The position numbers and the translations under genes are program-made. DNA of 39,662 nt from Burkholderiales bacterium (GTDB lineage: Bacteria > Pseudomonadota > Gammaproteobacteria > Burkholderiales > Burkholderiaceae_C), in contig CP070653.1 of the NCBI GenBank assembly GCA_020354665.1, forward strand, positions 1,834,804-1,874,465, in the 5' to 3' direction. Positions 20,468 through 29,609 of this stretch are shown piece after piece; position 1 is the stretch's first letter; each line of letters opens with the position of its first letter. The notes below the pieces were generated by a model. It did not search any database. It was given only the letters and a program-made list of their open reading frames with translations, and had not been told where the DNA came from.

Positions 20468-21094
20468 ATGAAACTCTGGAGCAACAGCTGGACCAACGGT
20501 GACCGGATTCCTTCCCGCTATGCGGCCGGCAAGCCCGACCCGCAGTCGACGGTGGCGTTCTCGGATAACGTCAATCCACACCTGGCGTGGAGCGAAGTGC
20601 CGGTCGGGACGAAATCCTTGGTGCTGATCTGCCACGACTTCGACGTTCCCAGCCGGCCCGACGACGTCAACAAGTCCGACCGCGAGGTGCCTGAGGACCT
20701 TCCCCGCGTCGACTTCTTCCATTGGGTCATGGTGGACCTGCCAGCGACGCTCATGCAGATCGGTGAAGGCGAGTTCAGCCGCGGGTTCACGGCGCGCGGG
20801 AAGAGCGGCCCGGCCACGCTGCACGGCGCGCGGCACGGCATCAACGACTACACCGGCTGGTTTGCCGGTGATGCCCAGCTCAGCGGAGACTACTTCGGCT
20901 ACGACGGCCCGTTCCCGCCGTTCAACGACTCGCTGGTGCACCACTACGTGTTCACCCTTTACGCGCTGGACGTGGCGCGCCTGCCGGTCGAGGGGTCGTT
21001 CACCGGCGCGCAGGTGCGTGAGGCGATGCGCGGCCACGTCCTCGGCGAAGCGACGTTCTCGGGAACCTACACGCTGAACAAGCGCTTCCTCTGA
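20468..21094 (+). CDS. YbhB/YbcL family (PEBP-like) protein
   Basis: This 208-aa protein resembles the bacterial phosphatidylethanolamine-binding (PEBP, Raf kinase inhibitor-like) family. It contains NVNPHLAWSEVPVGTKSLVLICHDFD, FFHWVMVDLP, the glycine-rich YFGYDGPFPP and HHYVFTLYALD, which build the conserved anion-binding pocket. Two adjacent ATGs occur. I chose 20468 because GGAG sits 6 nt before it. Function in bacteria is poorly known. There is no signal peptide. Confidence 0.85.
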   Translation: MKLWSNSWTNGDRIPSRYAAGKPDPQSTVAFSDNVNPHLAWSEVPVGTKSLVLICHDFDVPSRPDDVNKSDREVPEDLPRVDFFHWVMVDLPATLMQIGEGEFSRGFTARGKSGPATLHGARHGINDYTGWFAGDAQLSGDYFGYDGPFPPFNDSLVHHYVFTLYALDVARLPVEGSFTGAQVREAMRGHVLGEATFSGTYTLNKRFL

Positions 21095-21116
21095 CGGCGG
21101 CGGCCGCCAGCGCCCC

Positions 21117-21764
21117 GTGGTTTATCCGGAGCCGACCCGCATCCTCGCGATCCGCCACGGCGAGACTTCGTGGAACGTCCAGTCGCGCGTGCAGGGGCAG
21201 CTCGACATCGAGCTCAACGACACGGGGCGCTGGCAGGCCGAGCGGGTCGCCGCGGCGCTGGCCGATGAGCCGCTGGCAGCGATTTATGCGAGCGACCTGC
21301 AACGTGCCCTCGAAACGGCGCGTGCGGTGGCGACGCGGCGCGGCGTGGCGCTGCAGGCCGAGCGCGGCCTGCGTGAGCGCGGTTTCGGCGAGTTCGAGGG
21401 ACTGACCTTTCGCGACATCGAGTCGCGCTGGCCCGAACAGGCCGGACGCTGGCGCCACCGTGACCCCGAATTCGGCCCGCAGGGTGGTGAGACGCTGGCG
21501 GATTTCTATGCGCGGTGCATTGCTGCCGTCACCCGCCTGGCAGGAGCCCATCCAGGCCAAGTCATCGCGCTGGTCGCACATGGCGGCGTGCTCGACTGCA
21601 TGTACCGCGCGGCTGCGCGGGTCGACCTGCGCGCGCCGCGTACATGGCAGCTCGGCAATGCGAGCATCAACCGGCTGCTCTACACCGGCGAAGGCTTCAC
21701 GCTGGTCGGCTGGTCCGACACTTCGCACCTCGACGTGCCGACGCTCGATGACGACCCCCTCTGA
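21117..21764 (+). CDS. histidine phosphatase (phosphoglycerate mutase-like) family protein
   Basis: This 215-aa protein belongs to branch 1 of the histidine phosphatase superfamily. The phospho-acceptor is His14 in IRHGETSWN, with QLDIELNDTG, YASDLQRALETA and the second catalytic histidine in LVAHGGVLD. It lacks the length and signature of cofactor-dependent glycolytic mutase, so a broad phosphatase role is more likely. Translation probably starts at the GTG at 21117. It lies 22 bp after the PEBP-like gene and 30 bp before the next gene. Confidence 0.85.
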   Translation: MVYPEPTRILAIRHGETSWNVQSRVQGQLDIELNDTGRWQAERVAAALADEPLAAIYASDLQRALETARAVATRRGVALQAERGLRERGFGEFEGLTFRDIESRWPEQAGRWRHRDPEFGPQGGETLADFYARCIAAVTRLAGAHPGQVIALVAHGGVLDCMYRAAARVDLRAPRTWQLGNASINRLLYTGEGFTLVGWSDTSHLDVPTLDDDPL

Positions 21765-21794
21765 GCGGTCCGCTCGAACCGTCAGGAGAAGCTA

Positions 21795-22919
21795 ATGAAA
21801 CCACACCCCGCGCGGCCTGGCGACATTGTCCAGGCGATCGACACTCCAGCGCTGGTGCTCGACCTCGATGCGATGCAGCGAAACATCGAGCGCATGGCGG
21901 CCTTTGCAGCACGTCACCGGGTCCGGCTCCGTCCCCACGCCAAGACACACAAGTGCGCGGCGGTTGCGATGCGGCAGGTGGCCGCGGGTGCGGTGGGAGT
22001 GTGCGTGCAGAAGGTCGGTGAGGCGCAGGCGCTGGCCGAAGCCGGTGTCAACGACGTGTACATCAGCAATGAGGTGGTCGATACGGAGAAGCTTGCGCGG
22101 GTGGCCCGGCTCGCCGGCGAGGTCCGGCTCGCCATCGCCGTGGATTCCGCGCTCGGCGTGGAGCGACTCGCGCACGCCGTGCGGGCAGCCGGCACGACGC
22201 TCGACGTGTTCGTCGAGATCGATGTCGGCCACGGCCGCTGTGGCGTCGAGCCGTCCACGGCGGGAGCGCTGGCGCGCCAGATCGTCGCGCATGGGCTGCC
22301 CTTCGCCGGGCTGCAGGCCTATCACGGCCGCGCGCAACACCTGCGTAGCGCGAGCGAACGCTCACAGGCAATTGCGCATGCGGCAGCGTGTGTGCGCGGC
22401 GCGGAAGCGAGCATCACCCGATCGGGCCTGGCGTGCCCGCTGGTCACCGGTGCTGGTACCGGGAGCTTTCTTTATGAGGCCACGAGTGGTGTGTGGGGCG
22501 AACTGCAGGCCGGCAGCTACGTTTTCATGGATCGCGACTACAGTGACAACGAGCCAACACCCGGGGCGCCGGTGTTCGAGCAGGCGCTGTTCGTCAAGAG
22601 CCAGGTGATCAGCCGCGGCGCGGCGCATGCCGTTGTCGATGCCGGTCTCAAGGCGCATGCGATCGACTCCGGCCTGCCGACGGTCTGGCAGCGGGCGCTC
22701 GATTTCAGCAACGGCGGCGACGAGCACGGCATCCTGCGGCCGCAGACCATGGGGCCGCAGGAGCCGCTGCCGGAGCTCGCCGAAACGGTCTGGCTCGTGC
22801 CGGGTCATTGCGACCCAACGGTCAATCTGCACGACCACCTCGTGGCGGTGCGCGGTGGCTTGGGTGATGGGCGTGTCGAGGCGGTTTGGTCTGTCGACGC
22901 CCGTGGGCGCACCGATTGA
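21795..22919 (+). CDS. D-threonine aldolase / DSD1-type PLP enzyme
   Basis: This 374-aa enzyme has the alanine-racemase-like N-terminal barrel and the DSD1-type C-terminal metal domain of D-threonine aldolases, D-serine dehydratases and 3-hydroxy-D-aspartate aldolases. The PLP lysine is probably Lys50 in LRPHAKTHK. The metal ligands are His338 and Asp340 in VPGHCDPTVN. AYHGRAQH and TGAGTGSF are phosphate-binding elements. AGGAG sits 6 nt before the ATG at 21795. The exact substrate (D-threonine, D-hydroxyaspartate or similar) cannot be read. It converges on ruvB with a 14-bp gap. Confidence 0.85.
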   Translation: MKPHPARPGDIVQAIDTPALVLDLDAMQRNIERMAAFAARHRVRLRPHAKTHKCAAVAMRQVAAGAVGVCVQKVGEAQALAEAGVNDVYISNEVVDTEKLARVARLAGEVRLAIAVDSALGVERLAHAVRAAGTTLDVFVEIDVGHGRCGVEPSTAGALARQIVAHGLPFAGLQAYHGRAQHLRSASERSQAIAHAAACVRGAEASITRSGLACPLVTGAGTGSFLYEATSGVWGELQAGSYVFMDRDYSDNEPTPGAPVFEQALFVKSQVISRGAAHAVVDAGLKAHAIDSGLPTVWQRALDFSNGGDEHGILRPQTMGPQEPLPELAETVWLVPGHCDPTVNLHDHLVAVRGGLGDGRVEAVWSVDARGRTD

Positions 22920-22933
22920 CCGCCAACGCGCCG

Positions 22934-23989
22934 CTATTTCCCGAACAGGTCGCTGGCGGCGCTGGGTGGCGCGACGCCCAGATGCCGATAGGCCGCGAGC
23001 GTGGCGACTCGTCCGCGAGGCGTACGCTGCAGGTAGCCCTGCTGGATGAGGTAGGGTTCGATGACGTCCTCGATCGTGTCTCGCTCTTCGCTGATCGCGG
23101 CCGCCACGTTGTCCAGGCCGACCGGACCACCGTCGAACCGGTGCACCACCGCTTCGAGCAGCTTGCGGTCCATCACGTCGAACCCCAGCGGGTCCACATC
23201 GAGCATGGCCAGCGCCAGGTCGGCGACGCTGCGGTCGATGCGACCGTGCGCCTTCACTTCCGCGTAGTCGCGAACGCGGCGCAGCAAGCGGTTGGCGATG
23301 CGCGGCGTGCCACGCGAGCGCCGCGCAATCTCGGTGGAACCTTCGTTGTCGATCGGCACGTCCAGCAGGCCGGCCGAGCGGCGCACGATGCGTGCAAGTT
23401 CGTCGGGTGTGTAGAACTCGAGCCGGGCGACGATGCCGAAACGGTCGCGCAGCGGGTTGGTCAGCATGCCCGCTCGCGTCGTCGCGCCGACGAGCGTGAA
23501 GGGTTGCAGGTCGAGCTTGATCGAGCGAGCCGCGGGACCCTCCCCGATCATGATGTCGATCTGGTAGTCCTCGAGTGCCGGATAGAGGATCTCTTCGACA
23601 ACAGGCGAAAGGCGATGGATCTCGTCGATGAAGAGGACGTCGTGCGCTTCGAGGTTGGTGAGGATCGCCGCAAGGTCCTTCGGCTTTTCGAGCACCGGGC
23701 CCGACGTCTGGCGCAGGTTGACACCCAGCTCATTGGCAACGATGTGCGCCAGGGTGGTCTTGCCCAGCCCTGGCGGGCCGAACAGCAGCACGTGATCCAG
23801 CGCTTCGGCACGCTTCTTCGCTGCACCGATGAAGATTTCCAGCTGCTCACGCGCCTTGCCTTGGCCGACGTATTCCGCGAGCCCCTTCGGCCGTAGCGCG
23901 CGTTCGATCGCCTCCTCGCCCGGCGACACGGCGCAAGGGTTGACGACCCGCCGTGCCGGGGTCTCAAAGTCGTCGGTCTGGATGCCCAT
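22934..23989 (-). CDS. ruvB: Holliday junction branch migration helicase RuvB
   Basis: RuvB is the AAA+ motor that, with RuvA, moves Holliday junctions. The 351-aa protein begins with a short variable tail, then [13 protein letters not shown], Walker [10 protein letters not shown], Walker [10 protein letters not shown], sensor I GATTRAG and the C-terminal winged-helix segment [16 protein letters not shown]. Length and order are normal for the family. It is separated from ruvA by a gene on the opposite strand, so the two are not in one operon. Confidence 0.97.
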   Translation of the reverse strand: MGIQTDDFETPARRVVNPCAVSPGEEAIERALRPKGLAEYVGQGKAREQLEIFIGAAKKRAEALDHVLLFGPPGLGKTTLAHIVANELGVNLRQTSGPVLEKPKDLAAILTNLEAHDVLFIDEIHRLSPVVEEILYPALEDYQIDIMIGEGPAARSIKLDLQPFTLVGATTRAGMLTNPLRDRFGIVARLEFYTPDELARIVRRSAGLLDVPIDNEGSTEIARRSRGTPRIANRLLRRVRDYAEVKAHGRIDRSVADLALAMLDVDPLGFDVMDRKLLEAVVHRFDGGPVGLDNVAAAISEERDTIEDVIEPYLIQQGYLQRTPRGRVATLAAYRHLGVAPPSAASDLFGK

Positions 23990-24126
23990 GGCGCATTATC
24001 GCGGGCGTAGCGCGCGCAGGCTGGCTGGACGCAGTCGCCCGACCAGAATTTGCGTGGGTGATGGAGTGGCCGGGGAGCCCCCTTCGCCGACGGACCGCGC
24101 GATGCCTGCACAGTGCGCAAAGCTAT

Positions 24127-24149
24127 GCTTGCCGGTTACTTCGGCAAGC
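24127..24149. repeat. 8-bp perfect inverted repeat upstream of the copper chaperone gene
   Basis: GCTTGCCG (24127-24134) and CGGCAAGC (24142-24149) flank a 7-nt centre, 47 bp before the chaperone ATG. It may be an operator or an mRNA hairpin. No regulator family is indicated. Confidence 0.4.
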
Positions 24150-24196
24150 CGATCCGGATTCCCGTCCCGACCAACGACGACTGACAAGGAACGTTC

Positions 24197-24673
24197 ATGA
24201 CGCTGAAGCTGCTCCGATTGATCCTCGCCGGTGCTCTGGGACTCCAGGTCGCCAGCATGGCAAGTGCCCAGACGACGGTCAGAGATCCCTGGATACGTGC
24301 CACCGTCGCGCAGCAGCAGATCACTGGCATGTTTGCCCAGATTACCTCGGCACGGGGTGGTCGGCTCGTGTCCGTCTCGTCACCAGTGGCAGGCATGGTC
24401 GAGATCCACGAGATGGCGATGGAGGGCAACGTGATGAAGATGCGCGCGATTGGCGAGGGGCTCGAGCTGCCGGCTGGCAAAACCGTCGAGCTCAAGCCGG
24501 GCGGCTACCACGTCATGCTGATGGACCTCAAGCAGCAGCTCAAGGAAGGCGAGACGGTGCCGATCACCTTCGTCGTGGAGGGCAAGGACGGCAAGCGCGA
24601 AAACGTGGCAGTCAAGGCTCCGGTCAAGGCGCTGACGACCCAGGCCGCGCCGATGTCTCAGCAAAAGCACTGA
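24197..24673 (+). CDS. periplasmic copper chaperone PCu(A)C family
   Basis: This 158-aa protein has a signal peptide, with likely cleavage after Ala24 in MASA. Its copper-binding pattern is close to the PCuAC signature: His71 in EIHEM, Met82, then His105 and Met107 in YHVMLM. PCuAC proteins pass Cu(I) to the CuA or CuB site of cytochrome oxidases in the periplasm. The ATG at 24197 follows AAGGA. It stands alone between ruvB and ruvA on the opposite strand, with an 8-bp inverted repeat in its leader region. No SCO or oxidase gene is nearby. Confidence 0.88.
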   Translation: MTLKLLRLILAGALGLQVASMASAQTTVRDPWIRATVAQQQITGMFAQITSARGGRLVSVSSPVAGMVEIHEMAMEGNVMKMRAIGEGLELPAGKTVELKPGGYHVMLMDLKQQLKEGETVPITFVVEGKDGKRENVAVKAPVKALTTQAAPMSQQKH

Positions 24674-24717
24674 GTGGTGCGCTGCGCCGCCCGGGTGCCC
24701 GCCGGGGTCAGCACAAG

Positions 24718-25290
24718 CTATTTGCTCAGCGCCCTGAGGGCCAGCTTGATGCCCTCGCTCACGCCCACGTCGGCCGGCAGCGATTTCAGTGACGAGGCCG
24801 CTTCGCGCTCGCCGTAGCCGAGGGCGACGAGCGCCTGGACAATGTCGGCCTGCGCCTCGCTGGCGACTGCCGCCGGCAGCACGAAGTCCGCGCCGAGCCG
24901 GCCCTTGAGTTCGAGCAGCAGGCGCTCGGCGGTCTTCTTGCCGATACCGGGCACCTTGACGAGCCGGCCGGCTTCCTGTCGCGTCACGGCCTGCGCGAGT
25001 TCGGCCACCGACAGTCCCGACAGGACGGCCAGCGCAGTGCGGGGACCCACGCCGGAGATCCTGACCAGTTGCCGGAACGCGCTGCGTTCTTCGCCGGTCA
25101 GAAAACCGAACAGTTGCTGCGCATCCTCGCGGACGACGAGGTGCGTCAGCAGGACGACGCGCTCGCCGATCGCCGGCAGGTTGTAAAACGTGCTCATCGG
25201 CACGTCGATCTCGTAGCCCACGCCGCCGGTCTCGACGACCACGAGGGGCGGAGACTTTTCGACCAGGGTGCCCGAGATGCGGCCGATCAT
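24718..25290 (-). CDS. ruvA: Holliday junction branch migration protein RuvA
   Basis: This 190-aa protein is RuvA, the junction-binding tetramer that loads RuvB. It begins [15 protein letters not shown], contains [12 protein letters not shown], the paired helix-hairpin-helix segments [16 protein letters not shown] and [19 protein letters not shown], and a C-terminal RuvB-contacting domain with [10 protein letters not shown]. Length is normal. It is transcribed leftward, downstream of a two-component pair on the same strand and 64 bp after the response regulator. It is separated from ruvB by the rightward chaperone gene. Confidence 0.97.
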   Translation of the reverse strand: MIGRISGTLVEKSPPLVVVETGGVGYEIDVPMSTFYNLPAIGERVVLLTHLVVREDAQQLFGFLTGEERSAFRQLVRISGVGPRTALAVLSGLSVAELAQAVTRQEAGRLVKVPGIGKKTAERLLLELKGRLGADFVLPAAVASEAQADIVQALVALGYGEREAASSLKSLPADVGVSEGIKLALRALSK

Positions 25291-25354
25291 GCCGCGCGAT
25301 CATACGGGCGACCGGCCAGGCGCGGCGTCGCGCCGCCCTGGAGCCGTGCCGTTG

Positions 25355-26014
25355 TCAGCGGCTGCGGCCGAACAGACCGAGCCGCTGTGCCTCGAGCGCC
25401 GCCTCGGCCCGCGAACTCACGTTGAGCTTGCGGTAGATCTGCTTGACGTAGTCGGCGATCGTGTGCCGCGACAGGTTCAGCTGCACGCCGATCTCGGGCA
25501 ACGTGAAGCCCTTCGCCACGCGCAGCAGCACCTCGCTTTCTCGCTCGGTCAACTGCACGTGTGGCAACGGGTCGTGCTGCGGCTTGGCCTGTTCAGCGAA
25601 GTACTTGATGACCTTGCGCGCAATCGACGGCGACAGTGGCGGCTCGCCGGCGCTGATGCGTTGCAGCTGCTCAGCGATCAGCTCGCGTGCCTGTTCCTTC
25701 AGGATGTAGCCGAAGGCACCCGCCTGCAGCGCCGGGAACAGGTGATCGTCGTCGTCGTGGATCGTGACCACCACCGACAGCGCGTCAGGCTGCTTGTCGC
25801 GCAGCTTGGCGACGACATCGACACCCGAGCCGTCGGGCAGACCGAGGTCGATCAGCGCGAGGTCGAACTTCACCGAACCGGAGCTGATCAGCTGCAGCGC
25901 GTCGTGGACCCGTGCGCTTTCGGAGACCGCCGCACCCGGGAATACCTGCAGCACCAGTGCCTTCATCCAGGCACGGATCTCGGGGAGGTCTTCGAGCAGA
26001 AGAATGTTGTTCAT
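25355..26014 (-). CDS. NarL/LuxR-type response regulator
   Basis: This 219-aa protein has a receiver domain with acidic residues Glu8 and Asp9, phospho-acceptor Asp56 in ALIDLGLPDGSG, and Lys106 in FGYILK. A LuxR-type helix-turn-helix follows (LTERESEVLLRVAKGF, then EIGVQLNLSRHTIADYVKQI). I chose the ATG at 26014 (MNNILLLEDLPE), since the added upstream residues do not belong to a receiver fold. It lies 76 bp downstream of a sensor kinase on the same strand, which is its likely partner. The target genes are unknown. Confidence 0.88.
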   Translation of the reverse strand: MNNILLLEDLPEIRAWMKALVLQVFPGAAVSESARVHDALQLISSGSVKFDLALIDLGLPDGSGVDVVAKLRDKQPDALSVVVTIHDDDDHLFPALQAGAFGYILKEQARELIAEQLQRISAGEPPLSPSIARKVIKYFAEQAKPQHDPLPHVQLTERESEVLLRVAKGFTLPEIGVQLNLSRHTIADYVKQIYRKLNVSSRAEAALEAQRLGLFGRSR

Positions 26015-26090
26015 GACGGCAACCGATAGCCCTGGGCAGATGACATCATAGGCTTCGCGGTCGGCGTAGTGGGCGATCGCCAACCCGCGA

Positions 26091-27956
26091 TCAAAGCGGC
26101 AGCGTGAGACGGATCACGGTTCCATATCCCGGGCCCGACTCGACCAGGCATTGACCGTGCATTTGTTTGGCACGGTGCTTCATGCTGGCCATGCCGTGCC
26201 CGCGGTCGAGCTTGCCGTCGAACTCCATCGAGATGCCTTGGCCGTTGTCCTGGATGACCAGCTGGAAGTCCTTCTCGAGTAGCCGGCAGCGGATCTTGCA
26301 GTAGGAAGCTCCGCTGTGCTTGATGACGTTGCTGACCGCCTCGCGCAAGATGCGGGTGGTCTGCACATAGGCGCGCGCTGGCAGCGCCTGCGTCACCTCA
26401 TCGACGGGTGCCTTCCATTCGCCTTCGATGCCGGCTTGCGCCAGGCGCGCCATCACCTCGGCGCGCCAGTCGCCCAACGCGTCGGCGAGTTGCACCGGCT
26501 TGCCGGTGAGCCCTCGCACCGACAGGCGCATTTCCTCCAGTGCTTCGCGGGCGAGCGACGAGATGCGGTCGTTTTCACTGGTGTGGACGATCGTCAGCAG
26601 TTTCGCTCCCAGGTCGTCGTGCAGGTCCGCGGCGATGCGCTTGCGCTCCTGTTGCGTCACCTGCTCGACGCGCATCTCGGCCATTTGCGCGAAGCTGCGC
26701 TCCATCTCGGCGGCGGCTTCGCGCGCACGCGCCTCCAGAATGCCCTGCATCCCGTCAGAGGTTTCGAGTGCTGCGCCCAGCCTGTAGAGAAGCAAGCCAG
26801 CGGCGAACAACAGCAACAGCGGAGGGCCCAGCGCCCACCAAGGATCAACCGGGCCTTCCGGGCCCAGCTGCTGCAGCGCAATCTGCAGACCGATCAGCAC
26901 TGCCGCCACGCCGGCGACCACGCTCGCGAGAGCGAACTCGCGCCGGGAAAACCGCCACGTCAGCCACAGGAACCATGCCAGCGCGGCCGCGAACTCCAGC
27001 GCGAGCAGCGCGTACCAGGCACTGGCAACAGCGAATGTATGTGACGCGCCGGCCAGCGCCAGGCTGGCAGGCACCAGCAGGCACTGGGCCCACAGCGCCG
27101 CATCGACGCCGCGATGCCGCCACAGCGTGTAGCGAAGGAGAAACTGCACGCCGCACAAGGTCGCCACGGCCGCTGCCGTCGTGATCAGCCATTCGGCCGC
27201 GGCGGCGCTCAGCGGCAGATAAGGCCACCACCAACCGACCAGCAGGACAGTCCAGGCCAGGCACAGCCCGCCAAAATAGGGCCAGAAGTGCTGACGGCGG
27301 TGGCCGGCCCAGACGATGAACGCAAGGATGCCGACGATGCCGAGAGCGACGGCGAGCGCATGCGGAATCGTCGAGCGCACCAGGAGCTGCTGACGATACA
27401 GGGCAGCGACCTCGGACTGTGGCCCGATGATCGGCACGGACAGGCCACCAGCACGCAGGCTCGAAGCGACATGCTGCCGCGGCTCGCCGATCACGTGCAG
27501 GTCCAGGACGTTTCCCTCTGCCGATGGCAATGCCGGGGCCAGCACGAGAAGCTGCGGCTCGTAGCACTGGCGTGCGATCCGCTCCCGGCGGCCATCCTGC
27601 GAGCTGATCGGCTGTCCGTTGAGGTGCGCTTCGAGCGCACCGCAGGCGCGCCTGACGAGTACGGCAGCCGGCTCGTCGAGCGGTCCCGCGGGCAAGTTCA
27701 ACCTGATGCGGTACCACACTGAACCGCTGCTGCCGGGCCGGCTGGTCTGCCAATCGTCCGGCAGTGTCAACTCGACTGCCGAGTGCTCCGACGGGAAGGA
27801 CGGCGCGTCGGAAGCGATGGCGAGGGCGCGCTCCAGCGTTTGCGTGGCCGCGGTGGCGGCCCCCAGCATGGCGCACAGAGCCATCAGGGTCGCCAACTGG
27901 CGGCAAACGCCAAGCCGGCGCACGGGATTCAACCTGTGAAGCACGGCGCCCAGCAT
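26091..27956 (-). CDS. sensor histidine kinase with extracytoplasmic domain and about seven membrane helices
   Basis: This 621-aa kinase has a signal-like N-terminal segment (about 17-37) and an extracytoplasmic beta-rich domain (about 40-190, with VWYRIRLNLPAG and LEAHLNGQPI). About seven hydrophobic segments follow between 195 and 395, giving a layout like 7TMR-DISM receptors. The cytoplasmic part has a coiled helix, the phospho-acceptor His446 in ERKRIAADLHDDLG (HisKA_3/NarX type), and an ATPase domain with REAVSNVIKHS, QDNGQGI and GHGMASM. The NarL-type regulator lies just downstream. The signal sensed is unknown; a carbohydrate or envelope cue would fit the architecture but is inference. 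Confidence 0.85.
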   Translation of the reverse strand: MLGAVLHRLNPVRRLGVCRQLATLMALCAMLGAATAATQTLERALAIASDAPSFPSEHSAVELTLPDDWQTSRPGSSGSVWYRIRLNLPAGPLDEPAAVLVRRACGALEAHLNGQPISSQDGRRERIARQCYEPQLLVLAPALPSAEGNVLDLHVIGEPRQHVASSLRAGGLSVPIIGPQSEVAALYRQQLLVRSTIPHALAVALGIVGILAFIVWAGHRRQHFWPYFGGLCLAWTVLLVGWWWPYLPLSAAAAEWLITTAAAVATLCGVQFLLRYTLWRHRGVDAALWAQCLLVPASLALAGASHTFAVASAWYALLALEFAAALAWFLWLTWRFSRREFALASVVAGVAAVLIGLQIALQQLGPEGPVDPWWALGPPLLLLFAAGLLLYRLGAALETSDGMQGILEARAREAAAEMERSFAQMAEMRVEQVTQQERKRIAADLHDDLGAKLLTIVHTSENDRISSLAREALEEMRLSVRGLTGKPVQLADALGDWRAEVMARLAQAGIEGEWKAPVDEVTQALPARAYVQTTRILREAVSNVIKHSGASYCKIRCRLLEKDFQLVIQDNGQGISMEFDGKLDRGHGMASMKHRAKQMHGQCLVESGPGYGTVIRLTLPL

Positions 27957-28074
27957 GGCGAACGATTGTGCAGGAACGACAGCAAGCGCCGGCTTGTCGC
28001 CGGCATGCAGGGGGCGTTCCGGCGAAAATGCCTGCGCAATCCATCACAAACCGCCTGCGCAGCGAGACAGCGCC

Positions 28075-29091
28075 GTGATTCTGCGACATGCCTTCATTCC
28101 ACTGGACAATGCGCGCCTGGCGCACCTCTGCGGCGCGCTGGACGAGCATCTTCAGGCTATCTCGCAGGTGCTCGGTGTCTCGATCGTGCGACGCAACGAA
28201 TCGTTTCGCGTCGAGGGGCCGCGCCGCAACGCCGAGCGTGCCGTGGTGCTTCTGCAAACCCTCTATGAGCGCGCCGCACGGCCGATCGGCGCGCATGCGT
28301 TCCAGCTGGCGCTCGACGATGCCGCCCGCGACCTGCGCTCGCAGGCCGGTTCGCGTGTCGCGAAGACGGAAGCACCGGCGCCGGAGCAGGTCACGGTCGA
28401 CGCCGAAGAACAGATCGTGCTGCACACGCGGCGCTCGGATCTGGTCGGTCGAACGCCCAACCAGCGCCAGTACCTGCGGCAGATGCTCGACCACGACGTC
28501 ACCTTCGGAATCGGCCCGGCCGGCACGGGCAAGACCTTCCTGGCGGTGGCCTGTGCCGTCGACGCGCTCGAACGCAGTTCGGTGCAGCGGATCATCCTGA
28601 CCCGCCCTGCCGTCGAGGCGGGCGAGCGACTCGGTTTCCTGCCCGGCGACCTGGCGCAAAAGGTCGATCCGTATCTGCGGCCGCTCTACGACGCACTCTA
28701 CGACTTGATGGGTTTCGACCGGGTGACCAGAGCGTTCGAAAAGGGATTGCTCGAAATTGCACCGCTTGCCTTCATGCGCGGCCGTACCCTCAACCACGCG
28801 TTCGTCATCCTCGACGAGGCGCAAAACACCACGACCGAACAGATGAAGATGTTCCTGACGCGCATCGGCTTCGGCAGCAAGTCCGTGGTCAATGGCGACG
28901 TGAGTCAGATCGACCTGGCCAAGGGGGTAACCAGTGGGCTCGTCGATGCTGAACGCGTATTGCGGCGTGTCCCCGGCATTGCATTCACGCGCTTCACTTC
29001 GGCCGACGTGGTGCGACATCCGCTGGTCGTACGCATCGTCGAGGCCTACGACACGGTGCGTAGCAAGGGGCGCGATGATCGCGCGCCCTGA
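28075..29091 (+). CDS. ybeZ: PhoH family protein (YbeZ)
   Basis: This 338-aa ATPase of the PhoH/YbeZ family has Walker [10 protein letters not shown], the conserved [33 protein letters not shown] as Walker B, and [11 protein letters not shown]. An N-terminal KH-like segment includes [18 protein letters not shown] chose the GTG at 28075 ([14 protein letters not shown]). The upstream in-frame extension from 27955 looks non-coding. It is divergent from the sensor kinase and overlaps ybeY by 17 bp. YbeZ works with YbeY in RNA and ribosome maturation. Confidence 0.92.
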   Translation: MILRHAFIPLDNARLAHLCGALDEHLQAISQVLGVSIVRRNESFRVEGPRRNAERAVVLLQTLYERAARPIGAHAFQLALDDAARDLRSQAGSRVAKTEAPAPEQVTVDAEEQIVLHTRRSDLVGRTPNQRQYLRQMLDHDVTFGIGPAGTGKTFLAVACAVDALERSSVQRIILTRPAVEAGERLGFLPGDLAQKVDPYLRPLYDALYDLMGFDRVTRAFEKGLLEIAPLAFMRGRTLNHAFVILDEAQNTTTEQMKMFLTRIGFGSKSVVNGDVSQIDLAKGVTSGLVDAERVLRRVPGIAFTRFTSADVVRHPLVVRIVEAYDTVRSKGRDDRAP

Positions 29092-29560
29092 ACTGAGGCT
29101 TGCGCTGCAGTTTCGCGACGCCCGCCATCGTGCCCTGTTGCCGCGCCATCGCGTCGCGCGCTGGATTCGCGCGGCACTCCGAACGCCGGCTCAGCTGACC
29201 GTGCGCGTTGTCAACGAAGCCGAGGGCCGGGCGCTGAACCGGGACTATCGCGGCAAGGACTACGCGACCAACGTGCTGACGTTCGATTACGAAAGGACGC
29301 CGGCGGTAATGGCCGACCTGGTCGTCTGCGCGCCGGTGGTGGCCCGGGAGGCTCGCGAGCAGGGCCTCGATCTCGTTGCGCACTACGCGCACCTGCTCGT
29401 GCACGGCACGCTGCACGCCCAAGGCTACGACCACGATTGCGCGACCGATGCACGGATCATGCAATCTGAAGAAAGCCAGGTGCTGGTGGGGTTGGGATTT
29501 CCCGATCCGTACCAGCGGTCAGATGGTCGCGGGCGAACCCGAAGCGGTGGCCGCGCATGA
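29075..29560 (+). CDS. ybeY: endoribonuclease YbeY
   Basis: This 161-aa zinc-dependent endoribonuclease is involved in 16S rRNA 3' end processing and ribosome quality control. The metal motif is [16 protein letters not shown] with three histidines, preceded by [14 protein letters not shown]. The ATG at 29075 lies within the 3' end of ybeZ, the usual overlap. A basic, glycine/arginine-rich tail of about 15 residues extends beyond the normal domain end. Confidence 0.93.
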   Translation: MIARPELRLALQFRDARHRALLPRHRVARWIRAALRTPAQLTVRVVNEAEGRALNRDYRGKDYATNVLTFDYERTPAVMADLVVCAPVVAREAREQGLDLVAHYAHLLVHGTLHAQGYDHDCATDARIMQSEESQVLVGLGFPDPYQRSDGRGRTRSGGRA

Positions 29561-29589
29561 GCGTGCCCAGGGGCAATCCTGCGGCCACC
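29546..29589. terminator. long inverted repeat at the ybeY/corA-like convergent junction
   Basis: GGTGGCCGC (29546-29554) and GCGGCCACC (29581-29589) are perfect 9-bp arms. A smaller TGCCC/GGGCA hairpin (29564-29575) sits inside the loop. It spans the ybeY stop between two convergent genes. The lack of a T-run makes intrinsic termination doubtful. Confidence 0.35.
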
Positions 29590-29609
29590 CGGGGGATCCG
29601 CACTGGCGT

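Noticed and set aside
26845-29019. 724-residue minus-strand open frame
   Set aside because: It spans the divergent start regions of the sensor kinase and ybeZ and is antisense to ybeZ, whose motifs are unmistakable.
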